From NCBI RefSeq assembly GCF_038006045.1, contig NZ_JBBOUK010000001.1, positions 1,653,001 to 1,717,000 of the forward strand: DNA of 64,000 bases, read 5' to 3'. The position numbers and the translations under genes were made by a program. Shown piece by piece: positions 35,708-44,632 of this stretch. The notes beneath the pieces are model-generated. The model searched no databases and was not told the DNA's origin. It worked only from the letters and a program-made list of their open reading frames with translations. The number at the start of each line of letters is the position of its first letter. Position 1 is the stretch's first letter. This DNA comes from Exiguobacterium sp. FSL W8-0210 (lineage in GTDB: Bacteria > Bacillota > Bacilli > Exiguobacteriales > Exiguobacteriaceae).

Positions 35708-36098
35708 AAGAAACTAACTAAAATTAATATACAAAACGGATAAATCGCTAAAACGACAATCAATAATAAGCCAAGAACTGGGCTCGGAAAATCAGTAGGA
35801 TACATGACTGGGAACCACTGACTCAATGCATACGACATGAAGACAAAATACGGTATCTAACTAAAGGAAAACGACCAAGTAAGTCGACTTCGAGCTATTA
35901 TCCCCTGCATCAGACGAATAGGTGTAAAGAATAGGATCATACACACCGTGATTATAGAAAATCCATTAGGTAAAAAAACTGATATGATGTTCCCGTTATG
36001 CGGATAATACGTTCAATGTTTAATGTCATCTCAACAGGAAGAAAGAGAATCAAAGCGAAAAACAGACTCCATCCGTTCCATTTTACAAATAATCGCAT
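35665..36098 (-). pseudogene. Decayed integral membrane protein gene
   Basis: The start ATG at 36098 lies 3 bp after the stop of the upstream gene at 36102. It reads MRLFVKWNGWSLFFALILFL and continues to YQFFYLMDF, then leaves frame in a run of seven T (about 35971-35977). One more T would restore LPNGFSIITVCMILFFTP. An in-frame TAG follows at about 35857, after which IPYFVFMSYALSQWFPVMYP and a final membrane segment run to the TGA at 35665. The intact form would be about 143 aa with four membrane segments. No family recognised. Confidence 0.7.
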
Positions 36099-36101
36099 GC
36101 T

Positions 36102-36443
36102 TTAAATACCGATCTCTTCTTTACTCGAATTTTCGAGATACAGTTCCCCATCAAACGTCGTCAAGGCAATCACTTTCCTGTCTTTTTCATACCATGCTGT
36201 CGCTCCTTCACGATCGAGCTCTTTCCAACCGGCTTGGCGAATCCGAGTTCCATAGAGTAGACCCGGTCCATCGGTTTCCGAGACAAGACGCGTTTTGATT
36301 TTCCACTCGCCTTGTTTTTCAACTGCCGTAGCAAATCGTGGCACTGGAAAACTGGATACCTTCGATTCTTGAAATCCAGCATACCAACCACTGACGACTA
36401 CAATGAGCCCAAGACATATAATGGCGATCCATCTCTTTTTCAT
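36102..36443 (-). CDS. Membrane-anchored or secreted protein of unknown function
   Basis: A 113-aa protein with an amino-terminal hydrophobic segment (KKRWIAIICLGLIVVVSGWY) and a soluble domain of beta character (WKIKTRLVSETDGPGLLYGT). No cysteine in the signal, so it is not a lipoprotein. ATG at 36443 follows AAGGAG; an ATG two codons earlier is too close to that site. It is followed immediately by the decayed membrane gene, probably its operon partner. Function unknown. Confidence 0.65.
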   Translation of the reverse strand: MKKRWIAIICLGLIVVVSGWYAGFQESKVSSFPVPRFATAVEKQGEWKIKTRLVSETDGPGLLYGTRIRQAGWKELDREGATAWYEKDRKVIALTTFDGELYLENSSKEEIGI

Positions 36444-36705
36444 AAGCATTCTCCTTTACTTTCCACCCTCATTTTAAAATTACCAAAATATAGTTTTATT
36501 TCCCTCATCCTAAAGACGGATTACTGATTTTTTCGTTGTGAAAACACATGAAAATTATTTCGAATTTATGAAAACACCCAAAAAATTTTCAATTTTTTTC
36601 ATAAAAAATGCACACCTTTGTTCGTCCTTAGAGTCGCAACGGTTTGACAACTCCAGGCACAGAGCCATTTTCAATCATTTCCAAGTGGTTAAGCACATTA
36701 GCAAC
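36444..36705. other. Intergenic AT-rich stretch, no gene seen
   Basis: Between the 36102-36443 gene and the MHS transporter gene promoter. It contains A and T runs with repeated CATGAAAA/TATGAAAACACC-like words near 36545-36580 but no open frame with a ribosome binding site and no strong hairpin. Confidence 0.6.
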
Positions 36706-36733
36706 TTGACTTCATTTCCTGCTATGGTACGAT
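36706..36733 (+). promoter_or_regulatory. Sigma-A-type promoter of the MHS transporter gene
   Basis: TTGACT at 36706-36711, 16 bp, then TACGAT at 36728-36733. It lies about 30 bp before the ATG and its AAGGGAGTG ribosome binding site. Confidence 0.55.
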
Positions 36734-36764
36734 ACGAACTTATTAAAGGGAGTGAACAGAACTT

Positions 36765-38150
36765 ATGAAATTCAGAAAAGAAAAAGTCAATGTCGTTGAC
36801 ATGAAGCAAACCAAAAAAAGTGTCTACGCGACCGGAATTGGGAATGCGATGGAATGGTTCGATTTTGGTCTTTATTCCTATCTCGCAATCATCATCAGTC
36901 AAAACTTCTTTAGCGCTGTTGAAAATGATGAACTGAAGCTCGTCTTTACATTTGCGACCTTTGCGATCGCTTTTTTAATGCGACCAATCGGCGGAATCGT
37001 CTTTGGACGAATTGGAGATCGACTCGGGCGGAAGGTCGTCTTAACGACGACGATCGTCATGATGGCTGGTTCGACGCTCATCATTGGACTATTACCGACC
37101 TATGATCAAATCGGAATTTGGGCACCGATTCTGTTATTGTTAGCCCGTATTTTACAAGGATTCTCGACTGGCGGTGAATACGCCGGTGCAATGGTCTACA
37201 TCGCTGAGTCATCACCAGATAACAAACGGAGTGCTCTCGGAAGTGGACTTGAAATCGGTACACTCGGTGGATATATTCTCGCCTCATTACTTGCTACAAC
37301 ACTTTTCGTCACCTTATCGGATGATCAAATGGCATCTTGGGGATGGCGAATTCCCTTCATTCTTGGGGCACCACTCGGTTTATTTGGTCTCTATTTACGT
37401 CGTCACTTGGATGAATCACCGATCTTCGAAAATGAGATCAATGAAAATACAGAAGAACCCGCGACATTCCGCGAAATCCTGCGAGACCACAAACGTGATA
37501 TCATCGTTTGTTTCATCGCTGTCGCCTTCTTCAACATTACGAACTATATGCTCTTGTCCTACATGCCATCGTACCTCGATGAAGTCATCGGTATGTCAAG
37601 TTCGACAAGTACGATTCTAATTACTGGTGTCATGGTGATCATGATTCCGCTCGCTTACTTCTTCGGGAAGCTTAGTGACAAAAAAGGCAATCGCAATATT
37701 GTTCTTTTCGCGTTAGCCGGACTATCGTTGCTTTCAATCCTGTCGTTCTTCTTGATTGGTCTTAAACCACTCTTGTTCGTCGGGATCGGAATCTTCATCC
37801 TTGGCTTCTTCTTGGCGATCTTTGAAGGAACGATGCCAAGTCTTCTACCGAGTATCTTCTATACGGATGTCCGTTACCGGACGCTATCCGTGACGTTTAA
37901 CGTCTCTGTCTCGATCTTCGGTGGAACGACGCCACTCGTTTCGACATGGCTCGTTCATACGACACAAAACCCGCTCGCTCCTGCTTTCTATCTAACAGCA
38001 GTCAGCGTCATCGGCTTCGTCACGTTCTTCTTTTTCTTTAAGAATACAGCTGGTAAGGCACTGAAAGGGTCGCATCCGACTGTATCGAGTGAAAAAGAAG
38101 TCGCGTCGATCGCGAAGAAACCAGACGATGCTCTCTGGTGGGCAGAATAA
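36765..38150 (+). CDS. MHS-family MFS transporter (metabolite:H+ symporter)
   Basis: A 461-aa protein with about twelve membrane segments. MHS marks are [19 protein letters not shown] at residues 22-40, [20 protein letters not shown] near 74, and [19 protein letters not shown] near 130. The group includes ProP and shikimate or dicarboxylate symporters, so the substrate is not fixed. A 12-residue charged leader precedes the domain. The promoter is at 36706-36733. Confidence 0.87.
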   Translation: MKFRKEKVNVVDMKQTKKSVYATGIGNAMEWFDFGLYSYLAIIISQNFFSAVENDELKLVFTFATFAIAFLMRPIGGIVFGRIGDRLGRKVVLTTTIVMMAGSTLIIGLLPTYDQIGIWAPILLLLARILQGFSTGGEYAGAMVYIAESSPDNKRSALGSGLEIGTLGGYILASLLATTLFVTLSDDQMASWGWRIPFILGAPLGLFGLYLRRHLDESPIFENEINENTEEPATFREILRDHKRDIIVCFIAVAFFNITNYMLLSYMPSYLDEVIGMSSSTSTILITGVMVIMIPLAYFFGKLSDKKGNRNIVLFALAGLSLLSILSFFLIGLKPLLFVGIGIFILGFFLAIFEGTMPSLLPSIFYTDVRYRTLSVTFNVSVSIFGGTTPLVSTWLVHTTQNPLAPAFYLTAVSVIGFVTFFFFFKNTAGKALKGSHPTVSSEKEVASIAKKPDDALWWAE

Positions 38151-38161
38151 TCGCTATAAGT

Positions 38162-38194
38162 AAGAGCCGTCTTCCACAGAAGACGGCTCTTTTT
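38162..38194. terminator. Terminator between MHS and HAD genes
   Basis: AAGAGCCGTCTTC and GAAGACGGCTCTT arms with loop CACA and a T run on the plus strand. The HAD stop lies at its right edge. Confidence 0.9.
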
Positions 38195-38825
38195 AATAAA
38201 CAGCACTCAACTCTTTTACGACGCGGTCCGCGACTGCGAGTTCCTGCTCTTGCGCAAAATCGAACTGACAACCGATTGCTACCAGTCCGTTCGCATGCGC
38301 CGCTTTGAAATCAGATAAGCGGTCACCGACAACGTAGCCTGACGAGATGTCGTGCGTCTTACAAATCTCCCGTACGAGTGCTGATTTATCACCGGAACGG
38401 ATGTCTTCGATACTATAGACATGATCGATATAGGCTTCGAGTCCATACGTCGTCACGATCGCTGACAAGTAGGACGGCCATCCATTACTTGCGATATAGA
38501 CGGAGTGACCCGCTTGTTTCAAACGACTTAGCAACTCGACCGTTCCTGGATATAGGCAACCGTGCCCCGCCTTGACTGCCTGCTCTATGCTACGTCGAAA
38601 CTTTTGATCCGCAGCTTGTTGGTCTGTGGCCGAAAAGTCCGGTAGTAACGTCTGCCAGACTTCCGGTAACGAGACGCCCATGATCTGCTGATAGAGGGCG
38701 AGTGGGGTTTCCCCCTCCCAGCGTCCCTTTTGACGCAACTCTTGAAAGACCTCTTCTAGCGCATGCGACAGCACGGCATTCGTTTGAAACAACGTTCCAT
38801 CCATGTCAAAAATGTAGTGTGTCAT
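38193..38825 (-). CDS. HAD-family hydrolase
   Basis: A 210-aa phosphatase-like protein. Motif I is FDMDGTLFQT at residues 6-15, motif II is VYIASNGWPS near 112, and motif III/IV is YVVGDRLSDFKAA near 168. Phosphoglycolate phosphatase-like subgroup; substrate unknown. Overlaps the upstream kinase gene by 4 bp, so it is translationally coupled as the last gene of a three-gene unit. Confidence 0.87.
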   Translation of the reverse strand: MTHYIFDMDGTLFQTNAVLSHALEEVFQELRQKGRWEGETPLALYQQIMGVSLPEVWQTLLPDFSATDQQAADQKFRRSIEQAVKAGHGCLYPGTVELLSRLKQAGHSVYIASNGWPSYLSAIVTTYGLEAYIDHVYSIEDIRSGDKSALVREICKTHDISSGYVVGDRLSDFKAAHANGLVAIGCQFDFAQEQELAVADRVVKELSAVY

Positions 38826-39316
38826 TCGCTCTCCCCTTTTTGCTCTTGTTTTATTTTCTGAATCATGGCTTCTATCGATGTATCCTCAGCAATCAGACGA
38901 TCCGTTGGGCGGTGATCCCTATCAATCCACCAGCGTTTCATATCCGTCTCAGAAAACTCCGTCGGCTGGCGCATCGCATGGCGACGAATGGTTTCTTCGA
39001 ATGAGACGTCAAAATAATACGCCGCGTAACGTGACGTAAAGCGACGTTCCAACCGGTCAATCATCTCACCGTACCAGTCCTGTGCAAGAATGCCTTCCAG
39101 CAGAATCGTCGCGTGGCGTCCGTCAGCAAGTCCAACCAACTCCTCGATCCAGCGAATCGCCGGATTTCCTGGTCCATCTTTTACGTTCAACATCTCCCTG
39201 CGGATAACATCTTGTGAAAACAAGATGCTATCCGGTAAAACCGATCGTAACGCTTTGGCAAGCGTAGTTTTTCCACTACCAGAATTCCCACGAATGACGA
39301 TCAAGCGCGACTTCAT
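38822..39316 (-). CDS. P-loop kinase-like protein (AAA_33)
   Basis: A 164-aa nucleotide-binding protein with Walker A IRGNSGSGKTTLAKAL at residues 8-23 and an LID-like arginine region ETIRRHAMRQPTEF near 122. It resembles the small zeta-toxin-like or adenylylsulfate-kinase-like kinases common in Bacillales. Substrate unknown. It overlaps both neighbours by 4 bp. Confidence 0.8.
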   Translation of the reverse strand: MKSRLIVIRGNSGSGKTTLAKALRSVLPDSILFSQDVIRREMLNVKDGPGNPAIRWIEELVGLADGRHATILLEGILAQDWYGEMIDRLERRFTSRYAAYYFDVSFEETIRRHAMRQPTEFSETDMKRWWIDRDHRPTDRLIAEDTSIEAMIQKIKQEQKGESE

Positions 39317-40125
39317 GTCGTGAACCAGTCCCCGTTCAAGGCAGCAATGTACCGCTCTGCAGAGCGTGCTACTGCTTCAGACGCGCCGGTTTCGATTTTC
39401 CGATGAAAGGCGTCATATAATTTTTCAAAGTGAAGCGGACGTAACGTTTCTGCCATTCGCGCGACCGTCTTTGCCGGAAGCGGAATCACATTCGGATAAC
39501 TGTACATGAAACTGACCCACGTCCGATCAGCAACGATCCGAATGATGTCCCCTGTCAACAATAGCCCCGCCGATGCGTCTTTTCGTTCACAGATGACTGC
39601 TCCTTTGAAGTGACCGCCGATGCGATGTAACATCACATCTTCCGCCAATTCCAAGCGTTCACCACTCCAGAAGACGATGCGTTCGCTTGGTCGCGTCACG
39701 AACGACGCATCATCTTCATGAATATAGATCGGCACGTCAAAAGTCTCCGCCCATTCGACTTGTGTCGCGTAATAATGCGGATGTGATAAAGCAATCGCCT
39801 GAATCCCGCCTAATTCGTCAAGTTGCTCTTTCGTTGTAGAATCAAGATATGTAATGCAGTCCCATAACAGGTTGAACGATTTTCCTTGGACAAGATATGC
39901 CGTCTGACCGATACCGAACGCCGGTGTCGTCTGAATCGCATAGACGCCTGCTCCGTCGTCACTAATGACGTTTTGATACGTTCCTAACGTTTGCATGGCA
40001 TCGAGCGTCGTCCACGTTTGACCAGTTGGATTGACATACTGTCTTTCCTCTAAGCAAATCGGACACGTTTCACGTTGCGGATTAATTTGTTCGACACCAC
40101 ACGTCGTACAGATGATGGTTTCCAT
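39313..40125 (-). CDS. MBL-fold hydrolase with an atypical metal motif
   Basis: A 270-aa protein with an amino-terminal zinc-ribbon (CTTC at residues 6-9 and CPIC at 21-24) followed by a metallo-beta-lactamase fold. Where HxHxDH is expected it has ALSHPHYYATQVEW, keeping two histidines but not the aspartate-histidine pair. Later ligands are in RIGGHFKGA and LLTGDIIR. It may bind a single metal. First gene of the unit with the kinase and HAD genes. ATG follows AAAGGAATG. Confidence 0.78.
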   Translation of the reverse strand: METIICTTCGVEQINPQRETCPICLEERQYVNPTGQTWTTLDAMQTLGTYQNVISDDGAGVYAIQTTPAFGIGQTAYLVQGKSFNLLWDCITYLDSTTKEQLDELGGIQAIALSHPHYYATQVEWAETFDVPIYIHEDDASFVTRPSERIVFWSGERLELAEDVMLHRIGGHFKGAVICERKDASAGLLLTGDIIRIVADRTWVSFMYSYPNVIPLPAKTVARMAETLRPLHFEKLYDAFHRKIETGASEAVARSAERYIAALNGDWFTT

Positions 40126-40254
40126 ATTATCATTCCTTTCCCATTCGTAAATGATTTTCCTGATATATCATACCATATTCCATTTATAGGGATTGAAGGA
40201 ATTAAGAGGTGGTTATCGAAAGGAACATGTATGAAAACAAAGGAGGAGATGCTC

Positions 40255-40638
40255 ATGTCAATTTCGACCCACCTTATTGCGCCCCGCTTGAACGCTGTCT
40301 TTTTGCATGTTCAGGATGTGAAATGTGCCGCCGCTTGGTATCACCAGTTACTGCAGTTGCCGTTTGATGTGTCGCGTGTCTCGTCACCTGTTTACAACCT
40401 CCCACTCGAAGGTCCAACGAGTTTGACGCTCGATGATCACTCGAATGACGCAACGTATCAACATCACCCTTCCCCTCATGCCTTGTTTAATTTTTATACG
40501 ACGGACATCGATGCCTCCTATCAGTTCGTCTTATCACTACAAGCACCCATCATTCGTGACATCGAACGTTTCGATGATTTTGCTTACTTTACGTTTGCAG
40601 ATCCCGACGGCAACGTCTTGATGCTCTGTACAGGGTAA
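40255..40638 (+). CDS. VOC-family (glyoxalase/bleomycin-resistance fold) protein
   Basis: A 127-aa single VOC module set. RLNAVFLHVQDVKCAAAWYH opens the first beta-alpha-beta unit, and FTFADPDGNVLMLCTG closes the second. ATG at 40255 follows AAAGGAGGAG; longer readings overlap the divergent MBL gene. Function unknown. Confidence 0.8.
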   Translation: MSISTHLIAPRLNAVFLHVQDVKCAAAWYHQLLQLPFDVSRVSSPVYNLPLEGPTSLTLDDHSNDATYQHHPSPHALFNFYTTDIDASYQFVLSLQAPIIRDIERFDDFAYFTFADPDGNVLMLCTG

Positions 40639-40644
40639 GACAAA

Positions 40645-40678
40645 AGCAGGCCGAACCACTGATGTGGCTCGACCTGCT
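40645..40678. terminator. Terminator after the VOC gene
   Basis: AGCAGGCCGAACCAC and GTGGCTCGACCTGCT arms with loop TGAT (two mismatches). Confidence 0.8.
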
Positions 40679-40717
40679 TCGTTTAGGATGACGCTTTGAC
40701 AGCTTCAGGTCGTAATT

Positions 40718-41119
40718 TCAATCAACCCGTGTTGGCGCCATTAGATCAATCAACGTGTAAGCACTTAACGTTTCTTTGAAGGACGAAAATGCCCGATCGA
40801 ATGCACGACGCGTATTTTGTAAACTGCTATTGTCATGTGTTACAGACACGGTTTCCAGATAAGATACTTCTTCAAAAAGGTGAACGATTTCTCCCAGTGT
40901 GATCGTGTCCGGTGATTTTGCTAATCTAAAGCCACCATTACGACCTTGCACGGAAATGATGAGACCAAACTTACTCAATGCATGAACGATCTTCATTAGG
41001 TGGTTCTTAGAGAAATCATAATATGTTGCCACTTCTTGAATTTGTACGAGCCGAGTCGGATGGGACGCCGCAAAAATCAGTACACGAATGGCATAGTCCG
41101 TAGAGCGAGTCATCTTCAT
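40718..41119 (-). CDS. Rrf2-family regulator (NsrR/IscR-like) without cysteines
   Basis: A 133-aa Rrf2 regulator. MTRSTDYAIRVLIFAASHPT opens the winged helix, FSKNHLMKIVHALSKFGLI is the recognition region, and GRNGGFRLAKSPDTITLGEI the wing. The three cysteines that hold the Fe-S cluster in NsrR/IscR are absent; the segment reads SYLETVSVTHDNSSLQN and the whole protein has no cysteine. It must sense something else or act constitutively. ATG at 41119 follows AAGAAGGTG. It lies downstream of a DCC-family thiol protein. Confidence 0.83.
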   Translation of the reverse strand: MKMTRSTDYAIRVLIFAASHPTRLVQIQEVATYYDFSKNHLMKIVHALSKFGLIISVQGRNGGFRLAKSPDTITLGEIVHLFEEVSYLETVSVTHDNSSLQNTRRAFDRAFSSFKETLSAYTLIDLMAPTRVD

Positions 41120-41346
41120 GCATTTCACCTTCTTTTCTAATCCTTCATAATGAAAGAGCGAGAACTCATTCTTCTCAAGAGCCTTCAACTGAACCTTAAT
41201 TTAAATCAAACGTGCATCTGCACATATATCGACTATCTTAAAGGATTGGAAGGACTGAAATCTACAATTTTTTTCAGAAGTAGGTAGAACGATTTTTTAA
41301 TGATCCTAATCTGTATGCTTAACGAGAAAAAATCCATGTACTTAAT
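41120..41346. other. Intergenic region between Rrf2 and DCC genes, no gene seen
   Basis: About 230 bp with AT-rich promoter-like sequence for the Rrf2 gene; ends at the DCC terminator. No open frame with ribosome binding site. Confidence 0.55.
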
Positions 41347-41375
41347 AAAACCGCGACCGATTCGTCGCGGTTTTT
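41347..41375. terminator. Terminator after the DCC gene
   Basis: AAACCGCGAC and GTCGCGGTTT arms, loop CGATTC; T runs on both strands. Confidence 0.9.
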
Positions 41376-41380
41376 CATCT

Positions 41381-41770
41381 TTAGTCGTGAAATCGAGCTC
41401 GCGTCTCCGGAGACGGTAACGCGCACTGCTGCTTTTGTCCAAACCAGCGATGACGGTTGTTTGCAACGAAATCATAGACGCGATCTCGAAGTGAACGTGG
41501 AACAATCTGAAACACACTCAACAGACGCCATCCACCTTTTAAATGACGGGCAATCCGTAACGCTGCATCTGATTTGATATAGGGTACACCCCGGTCAATC
41601 ACAACGACACTGTCGATCGTTTCCGGAAGATGATGACGACGGACGATTTCTTGTCCTGTTTCCCCTTGCAACGAAGCAAAATCATGATATCCTTTGTCTC
41701 GTTTCAAAATGAACTGGACACTCGCGTCACAGAGATTACATTCTCCGTCGAATAAGACGATTGCTTTCAT
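41381..41770 (-). CDS. DCC-family (DUF393) thiol-disulfide oxidoreductase-like protein
   Basis: A 129-aa protein with the signature VLFDGECNLCDASVQFILKR at residues 5-24; the D-C-x-x-C core is thioredoxin-like. YuxK-type family of cytoplasmic proteins of unclear substrate. ATG at 41770 follows GGAAGGATG. Confidence 0.85.
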   Translation of the reverse strand: MKAIVLFDGECNLCDASVQFILKRDKGYHDFASLQGETGQEIVRRHHLPETIDSVVVIDRGVPYIKSDAALRIARHLKGGWRLLSVFQIVPRSLRDRVYDFVANNRHRWFGQKQQCALPSPETRARFHD

Positions 41771-41972
41771 GATCGATTCATCCTTCCCCACCTGTTTAAC
41801 GAATAATTTCGTACACTTTTTCTTTACCACATTTCAAGTCAAAACATGCATTTAATCAGTATGTTAAATCATGATAACGCTTCCGTTCATTGTCTTTCTT
41901 ACGCTATACTGTTTTTGTAAACATTTGGAACCATTCATTTATTTGAATGTATCTATGTAAAGGAGCGTACAT

Positions 41973-42716
41973 ATGACGAAACGACCGATTGCCATCGTGA
42001 CCGGTGCCAGTCAGACACGCGACATCGGAGCTGCGATTTGCCGCCAGCTTGCCTCGTCTGGACATGACCTGGTCTTTACTTATTTTAAAGTAACAGCGGA
42101 TTGGGCGACTAGTTTTACGACCGAACTTGAAAATCAAGGTGCCCGCGTCCTTGCGATCGAACTTGATTTAGGGCAAGCAGATGCCGCTGATGATTTATTC
42201 GATCAGGTAGAAGACTTTGGAACACCAAGTATCCTGATCAATAACGCTGCCCATTCGACGATGACGGATTGGCGATCACTTGATGCAGCCAGTCTTGATC
42301 AACACTATGCCGTCAATCTCCGGGCACCGTTGTTGCTCGCGACACGTTTCACGAAACAATTCGTTGAAGCACATCTAACGTCCGGTCGTATCATTCAACT
42401 GACGTCCGGACAGGATCTCGGTCCGATGCCTGACGAGATTGCTTACGCTACGACAAAAGGTGCCTTGTCGACCTTTACGAAGACTTACGCGGCAGCCGTG
42501 GCACCGCTTGGCATCACCGTCAATGCGGTTAATCCGGGTCCGACAGACTCGACTTGGATGGATGAAGCAACCCGGACGGTGCTTAAACCTAGTTTTCCGT
42601 TCGGGCGAATCGGTGCGCCGGAAGACGTCGCACGATTGATCCAATTCCTCGTCAGTCCTGACGGTGGCTGGGTGACCGGGCAAGTCATCCATTCCGAAGG
42701 TGGCTTTGAACGCTGA
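41973..42716 (+). CDS. SDR oxidoreductase (FabG-like)
   Basis: A 247-aa SDR. Cofactor loop VTGASQTRDIGAAICRQL, NNAAHS, serine in QLTSGQDLG, YATTK catalytic pair and C-terminal WVTGQVIHSEGGF. The extra residues in the glycine loop (SQTRDIG) are typical of the FabG-like enzymes acting on modified sugars or antibiotics. Own promoter; terminator follows. Substrate unknown. Confidence 0.85.
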   Translation: MTKRPIAIVTGASQTRDIGAAICRQLASSGHDLVFTYFKVTADWATSFTTELENQGARVLAIELDLGQADAADDLFDQVEDFGTPSILINNAAHSTMTDWRSLDAASLDQHYAVNLRAPLLLATRFTKQFVEAHLTSGRIIQLTSGQDLGPMPDEIAYATTKGALSTFTKTYAAAVAPLGITVNAVNPGPTDSTWMDEATRTVLKPSFPFGRIGAPEDVARLIQFLVSPDGGWVTGQVIHSEGGFER

Positions 42717-42730
42717 ACATAGAGAACATA

Positions 42731-42769
42731 AAATCCCCCCCTGATTTTTACATCAGGGGGGGATTTTTG
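42731..42769. terminator. Bidirectional terminator
   Basis: AAAATCCCCCCCTGAT and its complement around TTTTAC, with a T run. It lies between converging SDR and Nudix genes. Confidence 0.95.
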
Positions 42770-42771
42770 CG

Positions 42772-43230
42772 TTATCGAAAAACCGGACCCGTTTCCGTCA
42801 AAAAATCGTTCCAGGCTGTTTGATGCAGTTCGCTATAGAGTTCTGGCATTTGGTCTCTTTCAAAAAAAGCAATATCGAGTGATTCATCGGAATCAATCGT
42901 CAATTGCCCCCCATTGATTCGGCAAACGAAAAAATGGACGATCGGTTGGGCGACATCCCCGTTCGGATACATCTCTTCGTACTTCGAATAGACACCACTC
43001 AAACGTTCAATCGTGACATGAAAACCGGTCTCTTCAAAAATCTCACGCTGTGTGGCTTCGACAATCGACTCTCCCAGTTCCAGTGCGCCGCCGGGAAAGC
43101 CCCATGCTTGTTGCTCTCGCCGTTTTTGAAGAAGAATGCGTCCCTCCTTGTCAAAGACAATCCCACCCGCAAAGTTCAACATCACTTTTTCTTGACCGAC
43201 CTTACTGCGAAGAAAACGTATGTAGTCCAT
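42772..43230 (-). CDS. Nudix hydrolase
   Basis: A 152-aa protein with a complete Nudix box, GALELGESIVEATQREIFEE then TGF near residues 47-70, preceded by GFPGG. ATG at 43230 lies inside the end of the esterase gene (29-bp overlap), after AAGGGGCG. Last gene of a four-gene unit starting at 44510. Substrate unknown. Confidence 0.87.
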   Translation of the reverse strand: MDYIRFLRSKVGQEKVMLNFAGGIVFDKEGRILLQKRREQQAWGFPGGALELGESIVEATQREIFEETGFHVTIERLSGVYSKYEEMYPNGDVAQPIVHFFVCRINGGQLTIDSDESLDIAFFERDQMPELYSELHQTAWNDFLTETGPVFR

Positions 43231-43927
43231 CTGTCGCCCCTTGAAGTTTGACGTGCTTCAGCCATGCAATCAGTTGCTTGATCATGGCATCGGTCACGGT
43301 ATGGTTGACACCTGAAAAAACGTCTAATACGGTCGTTTGCGCCATACCTGCTTGAACAGCTGTCCCGTGATAAAACTGCTGGATCGATAGTGGAATGATG
43401 TCATCGGCATCGCCGTGCAGGAGTAATCGCGGACGCTCATCCATCACGCTGATTGGATCGAGCTTCCATGGTACATCCTCCTTTTTGATGGCAGGTCGCC
43501 CGTCACGAACGCGGAATTGACGTTCTGCTTCAAGATAGGCACCGCCCCCATTGATCGCAACGAGTGCTTTAATCGGCTGACGCGACATGATCCCGTGGGC
43601 AATGAACCCACCCATCGAGACGCCGATTGCCATCACATCTGAAACATGCCAGCCTGATTGTTCGATGATAGCTGTCGCTTCCGTAATCGATTGTTCGACG
43701 ACGGACCAAAAATAGGTCGTCGTTATTTCTGAATCAAACGGATGATCAAACGGTTCACGTTGATCATGCCGAATAAGTTCCGGGATGAAGACATCGTACC
43801 CTTTTTTAGATAATTGTTGTGCAAACTCTAGATAAGAAACAGCCGTTCCGCCCCAACCATGGTAGAGCAGAATGGCTCCCGTTGGTTGAGAGGCACGGAC
43901 ACTATGGACATGAAAATCAAGCTTCAT
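43202..43927 (-). CDS. Alpha/beta hydrolase (YitV-like esterase)
   Basis: A 241-aa hydrolase. The oxyanion region is AILLYHGWGGTAVSY, the nucleophile elbow is AIGVSMGGFIAHG near residue 118, the acid is in LLLHGDADDIIPL, and the histidine in SGVNHTVTDAM. Cytoplasmic. Overlaps RDD gene by 11 bp and the Nudix gene by 29 bp. Substrate not known. Confidence 0.85.
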   Translation of the reverse strand: MKLDFHVHSVRASQPTGAILLYHGWGGTAVSYLEFAQQLSKKGYDVFIPELIRHDQREPFDHPFDSEITTTYFWSVVEQSITEATAIIEQSGWHVSDVMAIGVSMGGFIAHGIMSRQPIKALVAINGGGAYLEAERQFRVRDGRPAIKKEDVPWKLDPISVMDERPRLLLHGDADDIIPLSIQQFYHGTAVQAGMAQTTVLDVFSGVNHTVTDAMIKQLIAWLKHVKLQGATDGLHTFSSQ

Positions 43928-44330
43928 TATTTAGCTTCTCCTGATTCAAGCGGACGATCGTTCTCGCGAAGTCATCCTCCGGTAATCGGTGTCCGTTCTC
44001 AAGAAACGGTTTCCAGTACGGTCGAATCTTAAATAGCGAGACCGTATCACGATAGACTGTTCGGCGGACGATTTGTTTCGTCGTCAACGGCAATCCGTTC
44101 TCGCTTTCAACCTGGATGCCGCAAATCTGACCACCAATCGTTTTTCCGTTCAACAGTTTTAATTGCGCGACTTCTCCTAGAAAACTGATCGTCGGTTGTG
44201 TCACGACGGCGTGAACGACTTCTGACTTCACACGTCGTAACACCGTTTTTTCGATGAAGGCGGAAAGTCCGAAATAAACAGCTTGGTTGATGATGTACGC
44301 ACCGATTCGTCGTTTAGTCGTTGAATGCAT
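43917..44330 (-). CDS. RDD-like membrane-associated protein
   Basis: A 137-aa protein beginning KRRIGAYIINQAVYFGLSAF and with LLNGKTIGGQICGIQVES, as in RDD family domains, but with fewer clear membrane segments than usual. It starts after AAGGAGGACCACC. Second gene of the unit 44510-42772. The family call is moderate. Confidence 0.6.
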   Translation of the reverse strand: MHSTTKRRIGAYIINQAVYFGLSAFIEKTVLRRVKSEVVHAVVTQPTISFLGEVAQLKLLNGKTIGGQICGIQVESENGLPLTTKQIVRRTVYRDTVSLFKIRPYWKPFLENGHRLPEDDFARTIVRLNQEKLNNEA

Positions 44331-44342
44331 GGGTGGTCCTCC

Positions 44343-44510
44343 TTATACGTTGAAATAAACGACAGCGCCAAGTCCACTGACGGCAATCAAATAAAAGACG
44401 ATCGCGAGTCGTTTGTTTGCGGTAGAAATATCCTTTCGGACGAGGATCTTACTATACCGATACGTCAAAAATGCGAACACGAGCAATGCCAAAATCAATA
44501 ATGGTTCCAT
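44343..44510 (-). CDS. Small two-pass membrane protein, 55 aa
   Basis: Start ATG at 44510 after GGGGGGAATCAA. It begins MEPLLILALLVFAFLTYRYS, has a short basic loop, and a second segment LAIVFYLIAVSGLGAVVYFN. It lies 12 bp upstream of the RDD gene and heads the operon. Function unknown; ribosome binding site and composition support it as a real gene. Confidence 0.7.
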   Translation of the reverse strand: MEPLLILALLVFAFLTYRYSKILVRKDISTANKRLAIVFYLIAVSGLGAVVYFNV

Positions 44511-44632
44511 TTGATTCCCCCCTTTTCTTTCTTATTCTACATCATTTCTGGTTTCGAATTGTTATATTTTACAAGTAAAGTGGTATATGCTTGATCCATA
44601 TGTCATCAATCCAACAATGAAATGAGGTTTAC

